DNA of 64,000 nt, from positions 1,523,001 through 1,587,000 of the forward strand of contig CM074758.1 of the NCBI GenBank assembly GCA_037355855.1, given 5' to 3'. Of this stretch, positions 52,526-63,653 are shown piece after piece. Position numbers and translations under genes: made by a program. Within the stretch, counting starts at the first letter, position 1; every line of letters begins with the position of its first letter. This DNA comes from Pseudo-nitzschia pungens. Taxonomy: Eukaryota; Bacillariophyta; Bacillariophyceae; Bacillariales; Bacillariaceae. The notes under the pieces were generated by a model, which was given only the letters and a program-made list of their open reading frames with translations, was not told the DNA's origin and made no database searches.

Positions 52526-53179
52526 GATGGATCCTCTGGAAAACAATAAACAGTTTGCAGTCCACAAAGTGCGGTAAGGTTACTTCGTACTAGTAATAAT
52601 AGATAATGGTAGTTTTTCTTAGCTTCAGGAGTGAAAAGGATTTTTGATCTGACCTTCCTTGTAAGAATATAGAATTTTTAGATGTACCAAGTCGAAAAGT
52701 GGCAGTTTTCGTTAGATTTTCATGATCAAATCGGGAACTAATAGAATTCCAGTCACGAGATACTAAGTTTTACCACAAGAACGTCAGGATGTGATTTGAT
52801 GGCCACACAGAAACTCCTTACACCTCGTACGTTGTCGATGATGCTTCCGCACTGGTGCCGCTCCCCTTGAAAACGAAAAGATTGCCAACAAGACGTCACC
52901 CTCGTTCGATCACGTTCAACGTCAACGGGCTCCGCAGAAATCTACAAGCAAGTTATATTACCGTATCGCAACAAACAACATCGAAGACAACCGGAAGTAA
53001 CCTTACTCCGACAGGCATCCATATTGTTGTTTCAAGTGTTGACTATACTTTCCAGACCGAAGTCTAAACAAGATCTGTTTTCCATCGCAAGCCCATTCCG
53101 ACACCCTTCGTCGAAAAGCATCAAACGGAAAAAACGAACAGTTCTGCAGAAATCAAGGAAAAGATCACTACCAACAACA
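52526..53179. other. Intergenic, no gene seen
   Basis: Promoter side of the Ala/Pro-rich plastid protein gene. No motif recognised. Confidence 0.4.
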
Positions 53180-55450
53180 ATGAGATTCACCCTTTCCGCC
53201 GTTCTGGCACTCGCCAGTATCGCTAGGAACAGCGATGCGTTCCTCTCGCCGACTTCCAAACCGAAAACTGCTGCAATCCGCATGAGCAGTTTCGAAGACG
53301 CACTTGCTCCCAAAGACGAAAACGACGACGATGACATGGTAAACGAGCAGGGAAGCAGTCGTTTCCGGGAAATGATGGCCGCTGCCAAGGCAAATGCCGC
53401 AACTCCGACACCACGTGCCATCACAAACCCCTTTCTAAACCCTTCTCCCTCCGCTGCCCCGGTCAATCCGGACGAACTCTCGGTGGAAGATCAGGCCCGC
53501 ATGTTCCGCGAGATGATGGCGGGAAAAAGCCAGGCCCCCATCGAACCTCCCCCCGTCGTGCGCGTCGCGAGGGAGGATCGAGCGGGAAGACCCCAGGGAC
53601 GAAACCCCGATGCCGATAAAATTGCCAACACGTCCGATCTCTATTTCGCCCAGCTGAAGAGAGATTCGACCGTTCGAACGATTGCTCGCATCCGAGAAGA
53701 CACCGAAAAATCCGAAGCCGTGTTTCAGGACGAGGGCATCAAGGAACTCGACGAACTCTTGCAAAAGAATCCGTACCTACAGGGGTAAGCTCGTGAGCGT
53801 TCCGGCGACACACTGCTATGTTGTGATCGCCATCGATTTTTTTTTTTTTCGCGCCTGTCGTTTGCGCTTGTTGAAATCTTCGTGGCAGGATCGACATATT
53901 TTTAACCTTTCTTTCTTGTCTCGTCGTTTCCACGTGATAATTCATTCGATGGATAAAACATCAGTCAAAGAGACGAAGAAAGATCTTTGTTGGAAAATTT
54001 GCCGGAGGAAGTCGTGGCACCCTATTTCAAAAGCGATGTCGTCAAGGAGGAGGACTTGCTCAAAACCGGTGTTAGCTACAAGCAAAAATTGATGGAGAAA
54101 CGACAAAAGAAGTTGAAAGGCGGAAACGCCCCCGCCCCGGCTCCCGCACCAGTTGAAGAGGCCAAGGTCGAACAATCTACTCCAACTCCACCCACTCCAG
54201 AGCCGGAACCAGAACCAGTACCGGAACCCGTGGTGGCGCAGGAGACTACTCCTTTGCCACCACCTCCGAAACCAGAACCCGTACCGGAACCCGTGGTGGC
54301 GCAGGAGATTGCTCCAGAACCAGTAGCTCCTGAGGTCGAAGAGCCGAGACCGTTCACCGTTACTTCTAGTACCGATGGGAGAAAACAAAATATCCGCACG
54401 CTGATGGGATTGATACTCAAACACCGCGGAGGACCAGGATTTGGTAAGGGACGTTTGAAGGGACCAGACGTCGACCTGTTTGAAGGTTTGGTTGATGAAG
54501 TTTCGAATATGTTGAGAGATGAGGCCGATATCACACAATCTGCGGTTGAAGCAGCAATCGACGCAACATTGGAAGCGGCTCCTGTACAGGAAACCGCAGT
54601 CGCTTCGGCACCGGAGCCGCCAGCAGCTGCCAGTGCCGAACCTGCAAATATTGATGCCACGATTGCATGCATCGAAGGTGCCATCACGATGTACAAAAAT
54701 AGCCCACCTGCCATTCGGGAAAGTGTGCTTGTCACTCTGCGCGCTGCCTTGATGTCGGCAGTCGACACGTGCAATGTCGCATTGGCTGGGCAACCAGCAC
54801 CGCCCGTCGCAGCGGGTGCCGATGCGAGCGTAGAAGGCATGGTGGCATGCATTGAGGGGGCCGTAACCATGTACAAAAATAGTCCTCCTGCCTTGAAGGA
54901 TAGTGTATTGGCTACACTTCGTCTGGCATTGATGTCAGCTGTTGAGACATGCAATGTTATTCTCTCGCCTGGTCAAGTGGCGACTCCTCCGGCGCCTGTT
55001 GCGCCAGCACCTGTTGCGCCGGCACCGGTGGCACCGGAACCGGTCGCGGCTGCACCCGTTGCAGCTGCACCCGTCGCCCCACAGGCTCCTCCAAGTGATC
55101 CAGTACCCGCTCCGCCGTCGAATGTGGGAACGGATAGAAATAGCAAGGCTCTAGAAGAAATTTTGGGAAAATTACAATCGGCTTCCGGAGACGGAAAGTT
55201 GGGGCTACGAAATGACCTTACCGCTGCCGAAGCCACGGAGCTGGCTGATGAATTGGTAAGCATGCGGTCTATTTTAATGGAAGAAATGGAAGCAGGCATC
55301 CCCGATCCATCGGACACCGAAGCTCCTACACCAAAACCTGCCCCTGCAGCAAAAGAGACAGCACCTGCCAGTCAAGGGTCGTCTTCAAGGTATGAACAAA
55401 TGCTTGCCAAGGCAAGAGCAGCGAAGGCCGCCAAAGCGCAAGCATCATAA
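53180..55450 (+). CDS. Plastid-targeted Ala/Pro-rich protein with duplicated helical domain
   Basis: Exons 53180-53784 and 53965-55450 (180-bp intron, GTAAGC...TCAG) give 696 aa. The leader MRFTLSAVLALASIARNSDAF ends with DAF, a plausible plastid cleavage site. The first exon has repeats of EDQARMFREMMAGK / SSRFREMMAAAK. The second exon has PEPEPEPVPEP and VAPAPVAPAPVAP linkers. Between them is a ~45-residue unit present twice, both with CIEGA-x-T-MYKNSPPA, then LMSAV-x-TCNV. A conserved-looking block (IRTLMGLILKHRGGPGFGKG) precedes the units. The C-terminus repeats an RYEQMLAKARAAKA motif similar to the FREMMAAAK units. Function unknown. Linker composition resembles structural or scaffold proteins. 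Confidence 0.75.
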
Positions 55451-55531
55451 CTCAGAAAATAAATCACATCTAAGTTCAAGTTGCAGTTGAGCAGAGTAGA
55501 GTTGTGTTTTCACAATAATATTTCTATATTA

Positions 55532-58500
55532 CTACTTCGATCTTCCTTTTTTGGTATTCCGCTTGGTTGCTGCGAGCCTCTGCATTCTCGCCGTCACGTC
55601 GCTTTCGATCTTTCTGGACATATTGTATTCATTTTGTTTGCTACGGTTTGCCTCTGCTTGGTTCCGACGTTCCAAAGCAGCTGCTGACGCTTCCCTGATG
55701 GATGCTTCTTGTTGAGCGGAGCGCGTATCCGGATTCACAAAGTCTCCAAATATGATGCGACCCGTCATAGAAACTTTCGATGGACCTACCGCAGGCTTGG
55801 ATTCTTTTTCAGCAAGTTCGGTTTTGGAGGACCGAAATTCAACGCTGAGGTTTGGGGTGATCAAAAGTTTTTCAATCTCTTCATAAAGTGACGGAATTTG
55901 ATCTCGTTTCTTTGTGCCAGTCGTTTTTGGGATCCGATGATCATGAATCGTTGAAGGCGTTGCATCTTGCACTTTTTCCAACTTTTTCGAAGATTTTATA
56001 ACGCGTTTTCGTGAGTCCGCAATGAGATGAATCCTGGGTTGAGGGACACGAGATTTGGTATCCCAGTCATCGCAAAATATTTTGACGGTCACGACATCCA
56101 AAATCCTAACTTGGTACTTTTTTGTAGTCTCCCGTAGCGTAATCTCCATATGGTTATCTTCTGCAGAGTCGTGAAGAGTACAGGATCCCGAAGGAAATCG
56201 TCGAGTAGATCCAGAGGACGCGAAGCCCGTTGTTGGATCAAGGCCGGAAGTTTCCTCTAAATTTAATAGAAAGGGATCAATTTGCACGACCCCGTCTTTG
56301 TCGCTGAGATAAACGGGTGCTCTGAAGTCAAATTTTGGAATGTATGCCCAAAATCCATTGCTTCTCAAGTTTGTAACAACCGCTTGCGTTATCTCGAAAT
56401 TATCCTTGAAGTACAGTGAAAGAAATAGGCCCTGACACTCAAATGATGATAGCTTGGCCATTCGGTTTTGCCGGTTAAGAGTCTGGCAGATAGTAGACAC
56501 CTTTTCGTTGTTGTATTGATCTGTCAGTTCTTTGTCTGTTATCTCTAGTCTATCGAACTCGTTTACCAACAGGTCTGACGATTCACTGTTAATCGATAGT
56601 TTAGGCACGCGATTCGTAGAGTTGCCAGTCGAAGCTTCCACGTTATCTTTTGTATTCTCGAGACCTTGTCCTTGGATGATTGAAATAGTTTTTGACTCAG
56701 GGAGAGATTCTAATGCTTTGCGGTGGAATCCAGGAGGCGGTCTCCGCACGGTGTTTTTCTCCCTGAAGGTTAATGTGAGAAGGAGCTGGCGATGAACAAC
56801 AACATCTGCGTAACGACGAATTGGTGAAGTGAAATGGGTGTATTTTCCCAACCCAAGCCCATAGTGTGATAAGCCCTGCTCTCCCCCGATTTGACCCGTT
56901 GATACATATTGCGCTTCTGACATTGCTCTGAGCACCAAAAGAGAAGGTAAGAAAACGATCATGTAGCGAGGAATGGTGTTTGCTACGTGAAACTTACCTT
57001 GTTGCAAGAGATTGAAACAATGAGTTAACTGCAGAGTTTGATTTCGAAGATGTTTCGGCCTTTTTTAGAGAATCCGCAAGTCGCATATTGCTACTCCCAT
57101 CAAATGATATTTTTCCTGCATTCAGTATGTCTTTCAGGTCTTCAAAGCGACTCTCGTCTACATTTTGATGGATTCGAAGCAGGGCGCAGGTAGGAAATCT
57201 TTCGTAAATGGTTTTGGCCACCCATGTATTTGCCATAATCTATAGTTTACAATTTTAATTTACACCGGTTAGTAGGAAAGAGTTTGTAAAAGATCGAAGG
57301 GATTGCGAGCCAAAACTGTAGTGAACGTACCATTAGCTCTGACGAAAAATTACCGCGGTGTCAATATAGAAGAAAGTTTAACTGTTGAGTTTGATTGCAT
57401 GCTGGTGCGCAATACGTTCCGCATATACATGGAAACTTACCTGCTACTGTCTGGTGAATCTCGAGCTGTTTCTTAGGAGCAACTCGAACGGGATTGTGAT
57501 TCTCATCCAGGGTGAATTTAAGCTCGTTACCTTGGTCGCCACTTGACAAATCTACTGCACCACCTATATCTTCTCGATCCTTTCGAAGTTTTCTGGAAAG
57601 TTTGGTCAATATTGAGAGATCTTTTTTCAGAGCGTCAATGTTGGACCGAGTGACAGGGTAACCAGCCGTGAGTGGTGGCGGCGGTGGCTTTGTTGGGTCG
57701 TCAGGAGATTCATTGTGAAGAATATTGTGTGCTTGGTCGTAAGTCATGGCCTGGCAGTTGCGGATCACGGTCCTTCCGTACCAAAAATCTTTGACAGTTT
57801 TGAAATCTCGTGACATAATCCAAATGGTTGAAACAGCCAATCGGTCTACATTTCCGTGCAGACTGCACAGATCACTGCTGAGGACACTGGGTAGCATATC
57901 GAATCTTCGGTCGACCAGGTAAAATGTGGTAGCGCGATTTCGGGCCTCCTTGTCGAGAGGCGAGTCGTGGGGCAAAAAGTGGGTGACATCGGCGATATGA
58001 ACTCCAACTTCGACATCTCCATTGGGAAGCAGATGGGCGTGGAATGTGTCGTCGATATCCTGGCAACCAATCGGATCGACACTGAAGATACGGCGAGCAG
58101 AGCGGAGATCCCTTCGCCTGGAAATTTCGTGAGAGGGGATCTTCCAGTCGTGACCCTCGATTGGCAAACAAGCCTGGGCAGCGGCGCTGAAAGGTTCCAA
58201 GTAAATTTGATTTTCCTTCAACAAGCAGGTAATTTCCGTTTCCAGATTTGCGATGGGTCCCAATATTTCGACGCAGCGTCCCGAGGGATAATTCGATCCA
58301 ACCTCCCAATCATCGACTTGAACCCAGAGACGCTGTCCTAAAAATCGCCTCCATCCGTTCGTTTTGATCCGTATTTTTGGAACACGAACGTCCATGGGCA
58401 CTACCAAGCAGGCCGACTCGTCGTTCATGGGAGTATCTACCAATGTGGCAACATATTGCCGTCGAGACTGGTTGGCAATAGCTACAATCCTTCCGGACGG

Positions 58501-59735
58501 TACTGGAGGTGAGTCGTTCGATGATGCCTTATTCAAATCGGAATCGTCGTCATCTGATTGTACGTGTATCAATCGTCGCCTCCCTAGAGGACTGGTCCAT
58601 TCTTCTTTCGGTAAGATTTGAACAACGACGACGTCGTGGTGGAACGCTCTATTGAAGTACCCTTTTGTTTGATTGATAAAGAGAGACGACGACTCTCCGC
58701 CAGCTCCGCCGCTGCTCAGAACAACTCCCTCTTTGACGTTTTCCTTTGTTACCGTCAACCTTCCCTTGACCAATGTTTTGTTGCGCAATCCTTCCTGGAT
58801 TCGTTCTGCGGTCCAATGTTCTTCGATGCCGGTATCCGAAACCGAACCAAGACTTTTCGAATGTCTTGTTGGATCGTTGCGTCGATCGTAGTCCTCGCGG
58901 CACTGAAGGGCGAGTTTTTTCGCCTGCACAAAGGTTTCTTCGTCCATCCAATGATCCTTTTCCTCGGCTTCAAGGGTTGTATCTTCTCTGTGATTCTCGT
59001 TGTACCATTGTTCCAACAAATCCTCCATGAGCAGAGTACGGATCCCATCCTCTTCTGGAAATCTTTGTACAAAGTCTCTGTCTCCCGACACGATGAAGAA
59101 TCGGGAAGAGGTACTATTGGTTGCGTTGGCACGATAGTGCTGCAATAATCGTCCGGCCCGAAAGAGGGCATTCTGAGACCGATCGATCAAGCACATGTCA
59201 TCGTATTCCATTAGGTCCCATTCGTCTTCGTCGTTGTCGCTTCCGATCCCTTCTCGGACCGACAGATCACAAAAGACCTCGACGGAGTCGTCGTGGCGCT
59301 GGATCAGTCTTTGGATCTTGGACCGCTCGTGCGGGCTCGCCGTTTCGGGCGGCAGATGAACCGAGTCGGCGGTGATTGTTGACGATGCGTTGCGATAATC
59401 CATCCAATCCGCGACGGATTCCAGCAGGACCCATTTGCATCCCGGGTTCCTCCGCTTTGTTCGAGACGCACTGCCCGACGGGTCGAATTGTTTGCGGTGC
59501 CGTTCTTCCCGCTCGACCAAATAGATTATCAACGGCAGGTACATTCTCCAGGCCTAGACCATCCGGGATGATCCAATCGATTGCCTCGGTGTCGGTCCCC
59601 ATCGCTGATGCCCGTCCTTCCCCGAGACGAAACAATGGGATGCCAGTAACGTTCCCTCACTCGAAGTTTCTCCTTCAAAAAATCTCGTTGCACCCAACGA
59701 CCACGATCGTTGCCGTTCCGGGATGTAGTGAGCAT
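55532..59735 (-). CDS. DIS3: DIS3/Rrp44-like exoribonuclease, with microexon and two +1 breaks
   Basis: Exons: 59735-57441, 57338-57331 (8 nt), 57239-56998 and 56927-55532. Introns carry GTAAGT, GTACGT and GTAAGT donors. The 8-nt exon supplies E-L-M in [17 protein letters not shown], the expected RNB sequence. Two single extra bases (near 59637 and 59549) break the N-terminus; without them the total is 1312 aa. PIN domain: RVRERYWHP and [11 protein letters not shown]. Cold-shock regions follow. RNB catalytic acids: [15 protein letters not shown] near residue 554, with [11 protein letters not shown]. The later RNB region has [19 protein letters not shown]-terminal S1-like domain and basic tail. 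Degrades RNA 3'-to-5', usually with the exosome. Start Met 59735 chosen because it begins the conserved N-terminus. Confidence 0.9.
57331..57338 (-). other. 8-nt microexon of DIS3
   Basis: In sense: TCAG|AGCTAATG|GTACGT. Flanked by a 102-bp intron upstream and a 91-bp intron downstream. Its inclusion is required both to keep frame and to give the conserved AELMIMANTW. Confidence 0.85.
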
Positions 59736-60012
59736 CGTATTCGTTCCTTCGGATTGCCCGGGATACCACAAACAATGCTTTGTGGTCGATACTCGAGTAT
59801 GGGTTCAAACAATATAGACAATCACATCCAACATCCCATCGTCAATCTTGGTCATGGAGGATGGAGGGAGTTTGTTGTTTGTTCTTGTTTGGAAATTGAT
59901 GATTGATGTACCGGTGTCGGTATGTTGAATCGTATCTGACGGAGATTAATGAAGTCACGAGTGTAAAAATGATCTCCTCATGCAGAAAAACAACAAACAG
60001 CGTTTTCAACAT

Positions 60013-60049
60013 CTACTACTACTAGTACTAGTAGTACTAGTACTAGTAA
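60013..60049. repeat. CTAGTA palindromic microsatellite
   Basis: CTACTACTAGTACTAGTAGT and similar; self-complementary and able to form a long hairpin. A shorter relative lies at 60233-60265. Confidence 0.85.
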
Positions 60050-60106
60050 TCCTTACTCATATTCATGAAGTAAGATTAGTCGAGTAATGAACAGAAAATA
60101 ATAGTG

Positions 60107-60274
60107 ATGGAGAATGGAAGAGACGATTGGCCACTTGATCATTATGTGAGATTGCCTAAGAACGATAGTAGTTGCAGCAATACCTCAGCAATGGCAACCG
60201 CCAGTAGACAGAGCAGCGTCCTTCTTGCTTATGGTACTAGTAGTACTAGTAGTAGTACTACTAATGGTAGTTGA
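60107..60274 (+). CDS. Possible 55-aa protein with Ser/Thr tail
   Basis: ATG at 60107 opens MENGRDDWPLDHYVRLPKN, then a Ser-rich region whose end (TSSTSSSTTNGS) is encoded by a CTAGTA-type microsatellite. It ends at TGA 60272-60274. No homolog recognised. The N-terminal half looks coding, the rest is repeat-derived. Confidence 0.2.
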   Translation: MENGRDDWPLDHYVRLPKNDSSCSNTSAMATASRQSSVLLAYGTSSTSSSTTNGS

Positions 60275-60531
60275 AGCATCACCAATTGTAACTGCTAAGT
60301 TCACACCACCACCAGTTTCTCCTGGGTTCAGCAAGAAAAGTTGATTTCCGAGGTTTCTGCTTGCACAACCTGTTCAGCTTTTGATATCAAGGGTCTTGGG
60401 CAACTTTTTTTGTTCTTCATTTTGGCGTGTTGAAATTATTTGTTTCAAAAAAATAATAATAATGATCTATTGTGGTTTCTCCAAGTCTCTACAAAAACAA
60501 CTCATCGTATAATAGTATTTCGAATTCGAGC

Positions 60532-60711
60532 ATGTCTTTCAACAAATTCTTTTCGTTCCAGCCTCTCAACGAAATTTCAGAAGAAAAAGGACATTCGAAA
60601 GAGGAAATACACTTTCAAACTCGTCGTTCCAATTGTGATAGTAAGAGTAGCAAGGGCAGCCTACCACGTGCGCTAGTGAAAGAAGAGTACTCTCTATTCT
60701 TTATCATGTAA
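60532..60711 (+). CDS. Possible 59-aa protein
   Basis: MSFNKFFSFQPLNEISEEKG followed by a charged region ending EEYSLFFIM. Balanced composition but no motif; an upstream in-frame ATG lies at 60472. Weak call. Confidence 0.2.
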   Translation: MSFNKFFSFQPLNEISEEKGHSKEEIHFQTRRSNCDSKSSKGSLPRALVKEEYSLFFIM

Positions 60712-60825
60712 ATATGTTCTTATTAATTACGAATACAACTATTTAATTCATTACCAAATCGTCGAAAGCTCATATGCATCAAAGCAGTATGCCCACATAG
60801 TTCTTTGTTAGATATACTCATGGCT

Positions 60826-62955
60826 TCAAATAAATTGGATTTTCACCGTATCCTCGACGTCTTTGGTCGACCGTTCTTTCAGTTGCCCTTCGTCGAATTC
60901 ATCCTCTGGACCAGGATCTGGTTCATACTCAAACTGCGGTTCCGACGATTCATTTTCTGCCCCACCTTGCCTCTCATCTTCAGAACTACCACCATTAGCT
61001 TTCTTCAAGTTTGTTATAATATTTTCAATGGCCTTCGTATTCTCCTTAATCAAACTACTAGCCAAACCACATTTTGCCATTCCAGACTCATAAGTTTGCT
61101 TGAGAGATTCCATCATTTTTTCAACAGGATCACCATCGGATCCTTTTTCTTTTCCACGATTCCCGTCGACCGCATCCAATCCTGTACCACATGCTGTGGC
61201 TTCGAGTTCATCGCCAAACATGACAACCATATCGTCACCTCCTTCGGGCAACTGCGATTGCGTCTCGTCCACGTCGTTTTCTAAAACACCAAGCATTCGA
61301 TCCATATCACCTTTTGAAATAAGTCCTTTTTCTTGGATACTTTTAATCTGAGTATCGACCTGACCACAAAAGGATGTGAAAAACACAAGGAAGTCCGACG
61401 CCATCGACGACTTTTTGTCTTCGTCGCTGGGAGACTTTGTTTCATTACCTTCTATACTGATGTGATCCGGACCAATGCTATTGTCATCTGAAACCTCGAT
61501 CTCCCCATCCGCTATCGCAGGACCCAAACTCCCGTCACGCTCATTTCCCGATTCGACTGGTTTCGTAGGATACGATTCCTCGCTGTCCTTGTGTTCTTCA
61601 GTTGGTCGAAAAGTATCGTCACGCTCATTTCCCGATTCGGCTGGTTCCGTAGGATACGATTCCTTGCTGTCCTTATGTTCTTCAGCTGATCGAAAAGTAT
61701 CCTCTCTTGGTTCGACAGTTTTAGATTCAACGAGTCTCTCCTCATCTTGAACAATTGGAAGATTTTCTTGTTCGTCAGTTAATACATCTTTTACTTCGAT
61801 CGGAGCATCAGGAGAAGTGCCGTCCTCATTGCTTAAGTCATATACTTCTTTTGGTGAATCTTTTTCTATATCATCGAGATCCTGCTCTCTGACTTCAGTT
61901 GCATCAATAAAAACATCACCTTCATAAGAATAAGCCTCCTTAACAAGGTGCTGTAGTTTTCTTGCCGGGGATGTTGGAGTAATCGACTGATTTTCATTTT
62001 GGGTAATTCTTGCAGGCGGATCCCGGGGGTTCAAATTCTTTTTATCATTCGACTCCGCAATATTTCTTCGTTCGTGACGACTGACATGGATTACATCTTC
62101 CCACGAATCTCCTTCTTCATCCTCGTCTACGGATGCTCTATAATCCGTATATTCGTAAGGTAGTCCATGACGCCGGGGTAAAGTGTCGGCAGTTTCCTGT
62201 TTAAGGTCCATCTTCGCCTGGTCCACAGCTTTCCCCAAATGCCTTAGATTCTTTACATTAATATTCACATCCTTTTCGAAATAACGGCCTGGTGGCCCCG
62301 ACAAAGACGGCTTCATTAGTCTCATTTGAACCTTACCTGACATACGGCGTTCGGCATAATTTGCACCCGTTGTTGAAAGGATGCGAATGTCAGTCGTGAT
62401 TTCTGAGACTTCGCTGTGTTCATCACCATCTAGCGCAGCATTTGATCGAACTTCGATCTGCGACGGAGGTGCCCTCTTTTCTTCTTCTCCAATCATATCT
62501 CTACGATAGCGGAAAGGGTCTGTGTAGTGTTTCTTCAAACCGCGATTATGAATTACTTGCTGAGATTCATTTTTCACTACACCGTTACCTTCCAACTGAG
62601 CCTGTTGCTCTTTTTCAACAGACTTCTTCTCAGTCTTCGCCAATGTTTCTTCATTGGAAGATGGCTTTTCCCGAGACAAGGCCGGGGAATCATAACTCGT
62701 GGTTACATCTTGAGCCGTTTCCTCTCTTCCCTCTCGATAATTCTGGACACTGATCAATTTTGCCGTTTTCTTCCGTTCATCGATGCGTTTCCTTAAATCA
62801 GAGAGGGCTGCTTTGCTTTTCTCTACAGGATCCTTAGACTTCCGAACACGTTCCAACAAAGTAGGCTCTTTCGCAAAATCAGAAGGTTTCAAAAAGGTAT
62901 TCCTCGTTTGAAGCTTCTTCTGTAGTTCTTCTGAACGGCGACCTGAAGACGGCAT
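60826..62955 (-). CDS. Large acidic, disordered protein, unknown
   Basis: 709 aa, single exon. N-terminus (SSGRRSEELQKKLQTRN, DLRKRIDERKK) forms basic helices. The middle is acidic and Ser/Glu/Asp-rich, with a near-perfect tandem repeat of ~28 residues (DTFR-x-x-EEHKDS-x-ESYPT). A folded-looking segment near the end has SDFLVFFTSFCGQVDTQI and a helix pair (MMESLKQTYESGMAKCGLASSLI). The C-terminus is again acidic. No signal peptide, membrane helix or catalytic motif. Family not recognised; the intact long frame supports a real gene. Confidence 0.65.
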   Translation of the reverse strand: MPSSGRRSEELQKKLQTRNTFLKPSDFAKEPTLLERVRKSKDPVEKSKAALSDLRKRIDERKKTAKLISVQNYREGREETAQDVTTSYDSPALSREKPSSNEETLAKTEKKSVEKEQQAQLEGNGVVKNESQQVIHNRGLKKHYTDPFRYRRDMIGEEEKRAPPSQIEVRSNAALDGDEHSEVSEITTDIRILSTTGANYAERRMSGKVQMRLMKPSLSGPPGRYFEKDVNINVKNLRHLGKAVDQAKMDLKQETADTLPRRHGLPYEYTDYRASVDEDEEGDSWEDVIHVSRHERRNIAESNDKKNLNPRDPPARITQNENQSITPTSPARKLQHLVKEAYSYEGDVFIDATEVREQDLDDIEKDSPKEVYDLSNEDGTSPDAPIEVKDVLTDEQENLPIVQDEERLVESKTVEPREDTFRSAEEHKDSKESYPTEPAESGNERDDTFRPTEEHKDSEESYPTKPVESGNERDGSLGPAIADGEIEVSDDNSIGPDHISIEGNETKSPSDEDKKSSMASDFLVFFTSFCGQVDTQIKSIQEKGLISKGDMDRMLGVLENDVDETQSQLPEGGDDMVVMFGDELEATACGTGLDAVDGNRGKEKGSDGDPVEKMMESLKQTYESGMAKCGLASSLIKENTKAIENIITNLKKANGGSSEDERQGGAENESSEPQFEYEPDPGPEDEFDEGQLKERSTKDVEDTVKIQFI

Positions 62956-63653
62956 GGTTGAGAAAGAATAGCCAATAAGGCTTCAGGGATAGCGCTGTTG
63001 ATGTTGTATTCCTATTCAGGTGTTATTGATCTTTGGATTAGCACCTGTTTTTCCTCGCAGGGGAATGTCACGGGGGGAGTGGACATAAAATTGGGATTGC
63101 TGCGTTACGTCTTCCGAAAAAAAGTTATCGGGAAGCTCAAGTGCGCCTTCTTGGACACAAAACGCGTACTTCACGCATCTCCATGCGGAGTGCTCCATAA
63201 CATAATGCGAAAACCGTTTTGCAAAAGAGCGATAAAATTGTGCAGAGCAAATCACAGTTCTGAGAGCTCGGTTTGCTCGAGAGCAAGCCGGGGCAACGGT
63301 TGTGATGTATTCCTAATACTATAGAAGGATAATAGTCAAACTATAAGAAGAATAGGTTTCTTTTGGCGCGCCAATGACTCACTCACACGTCATGTTCATC
63401 CTCTTTGTTCTCCAAAAAATTCTCTAAACCAAACTTTGTTGAGATGATGAGAAACCCGCCCATCTGTTTCGAAGTAAGTTACAGTAAGATTATCGTCGTA
63501 GTTTGTTGATTTTCGTCCCATCGCCGATTGGTCTCTTGCACACACTTCGAGATCATGGCGATCGAACTCGGAACAATCATCGTTCTTTTGCAGACACTTA
63601 CCAACACAACAGCATTTCGTTCTACAATTGTCAGTCGAAGGTGCAATATAAAC
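62956..63653. other. Intergenic between divergent genes
   Basis: Minus-strand frames at 63016-63255 and 63396-63668 have no motif. Probably the two promoters. Confidence 0.4.

Larger units (their letters stand above)
59736..60825. other. Intergenic with microsatellites and two short frames
   Basis: Holds a CTAGTA-type repeat and two short candidate frames listed next. No recognised gene. Confidence 0.4.
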
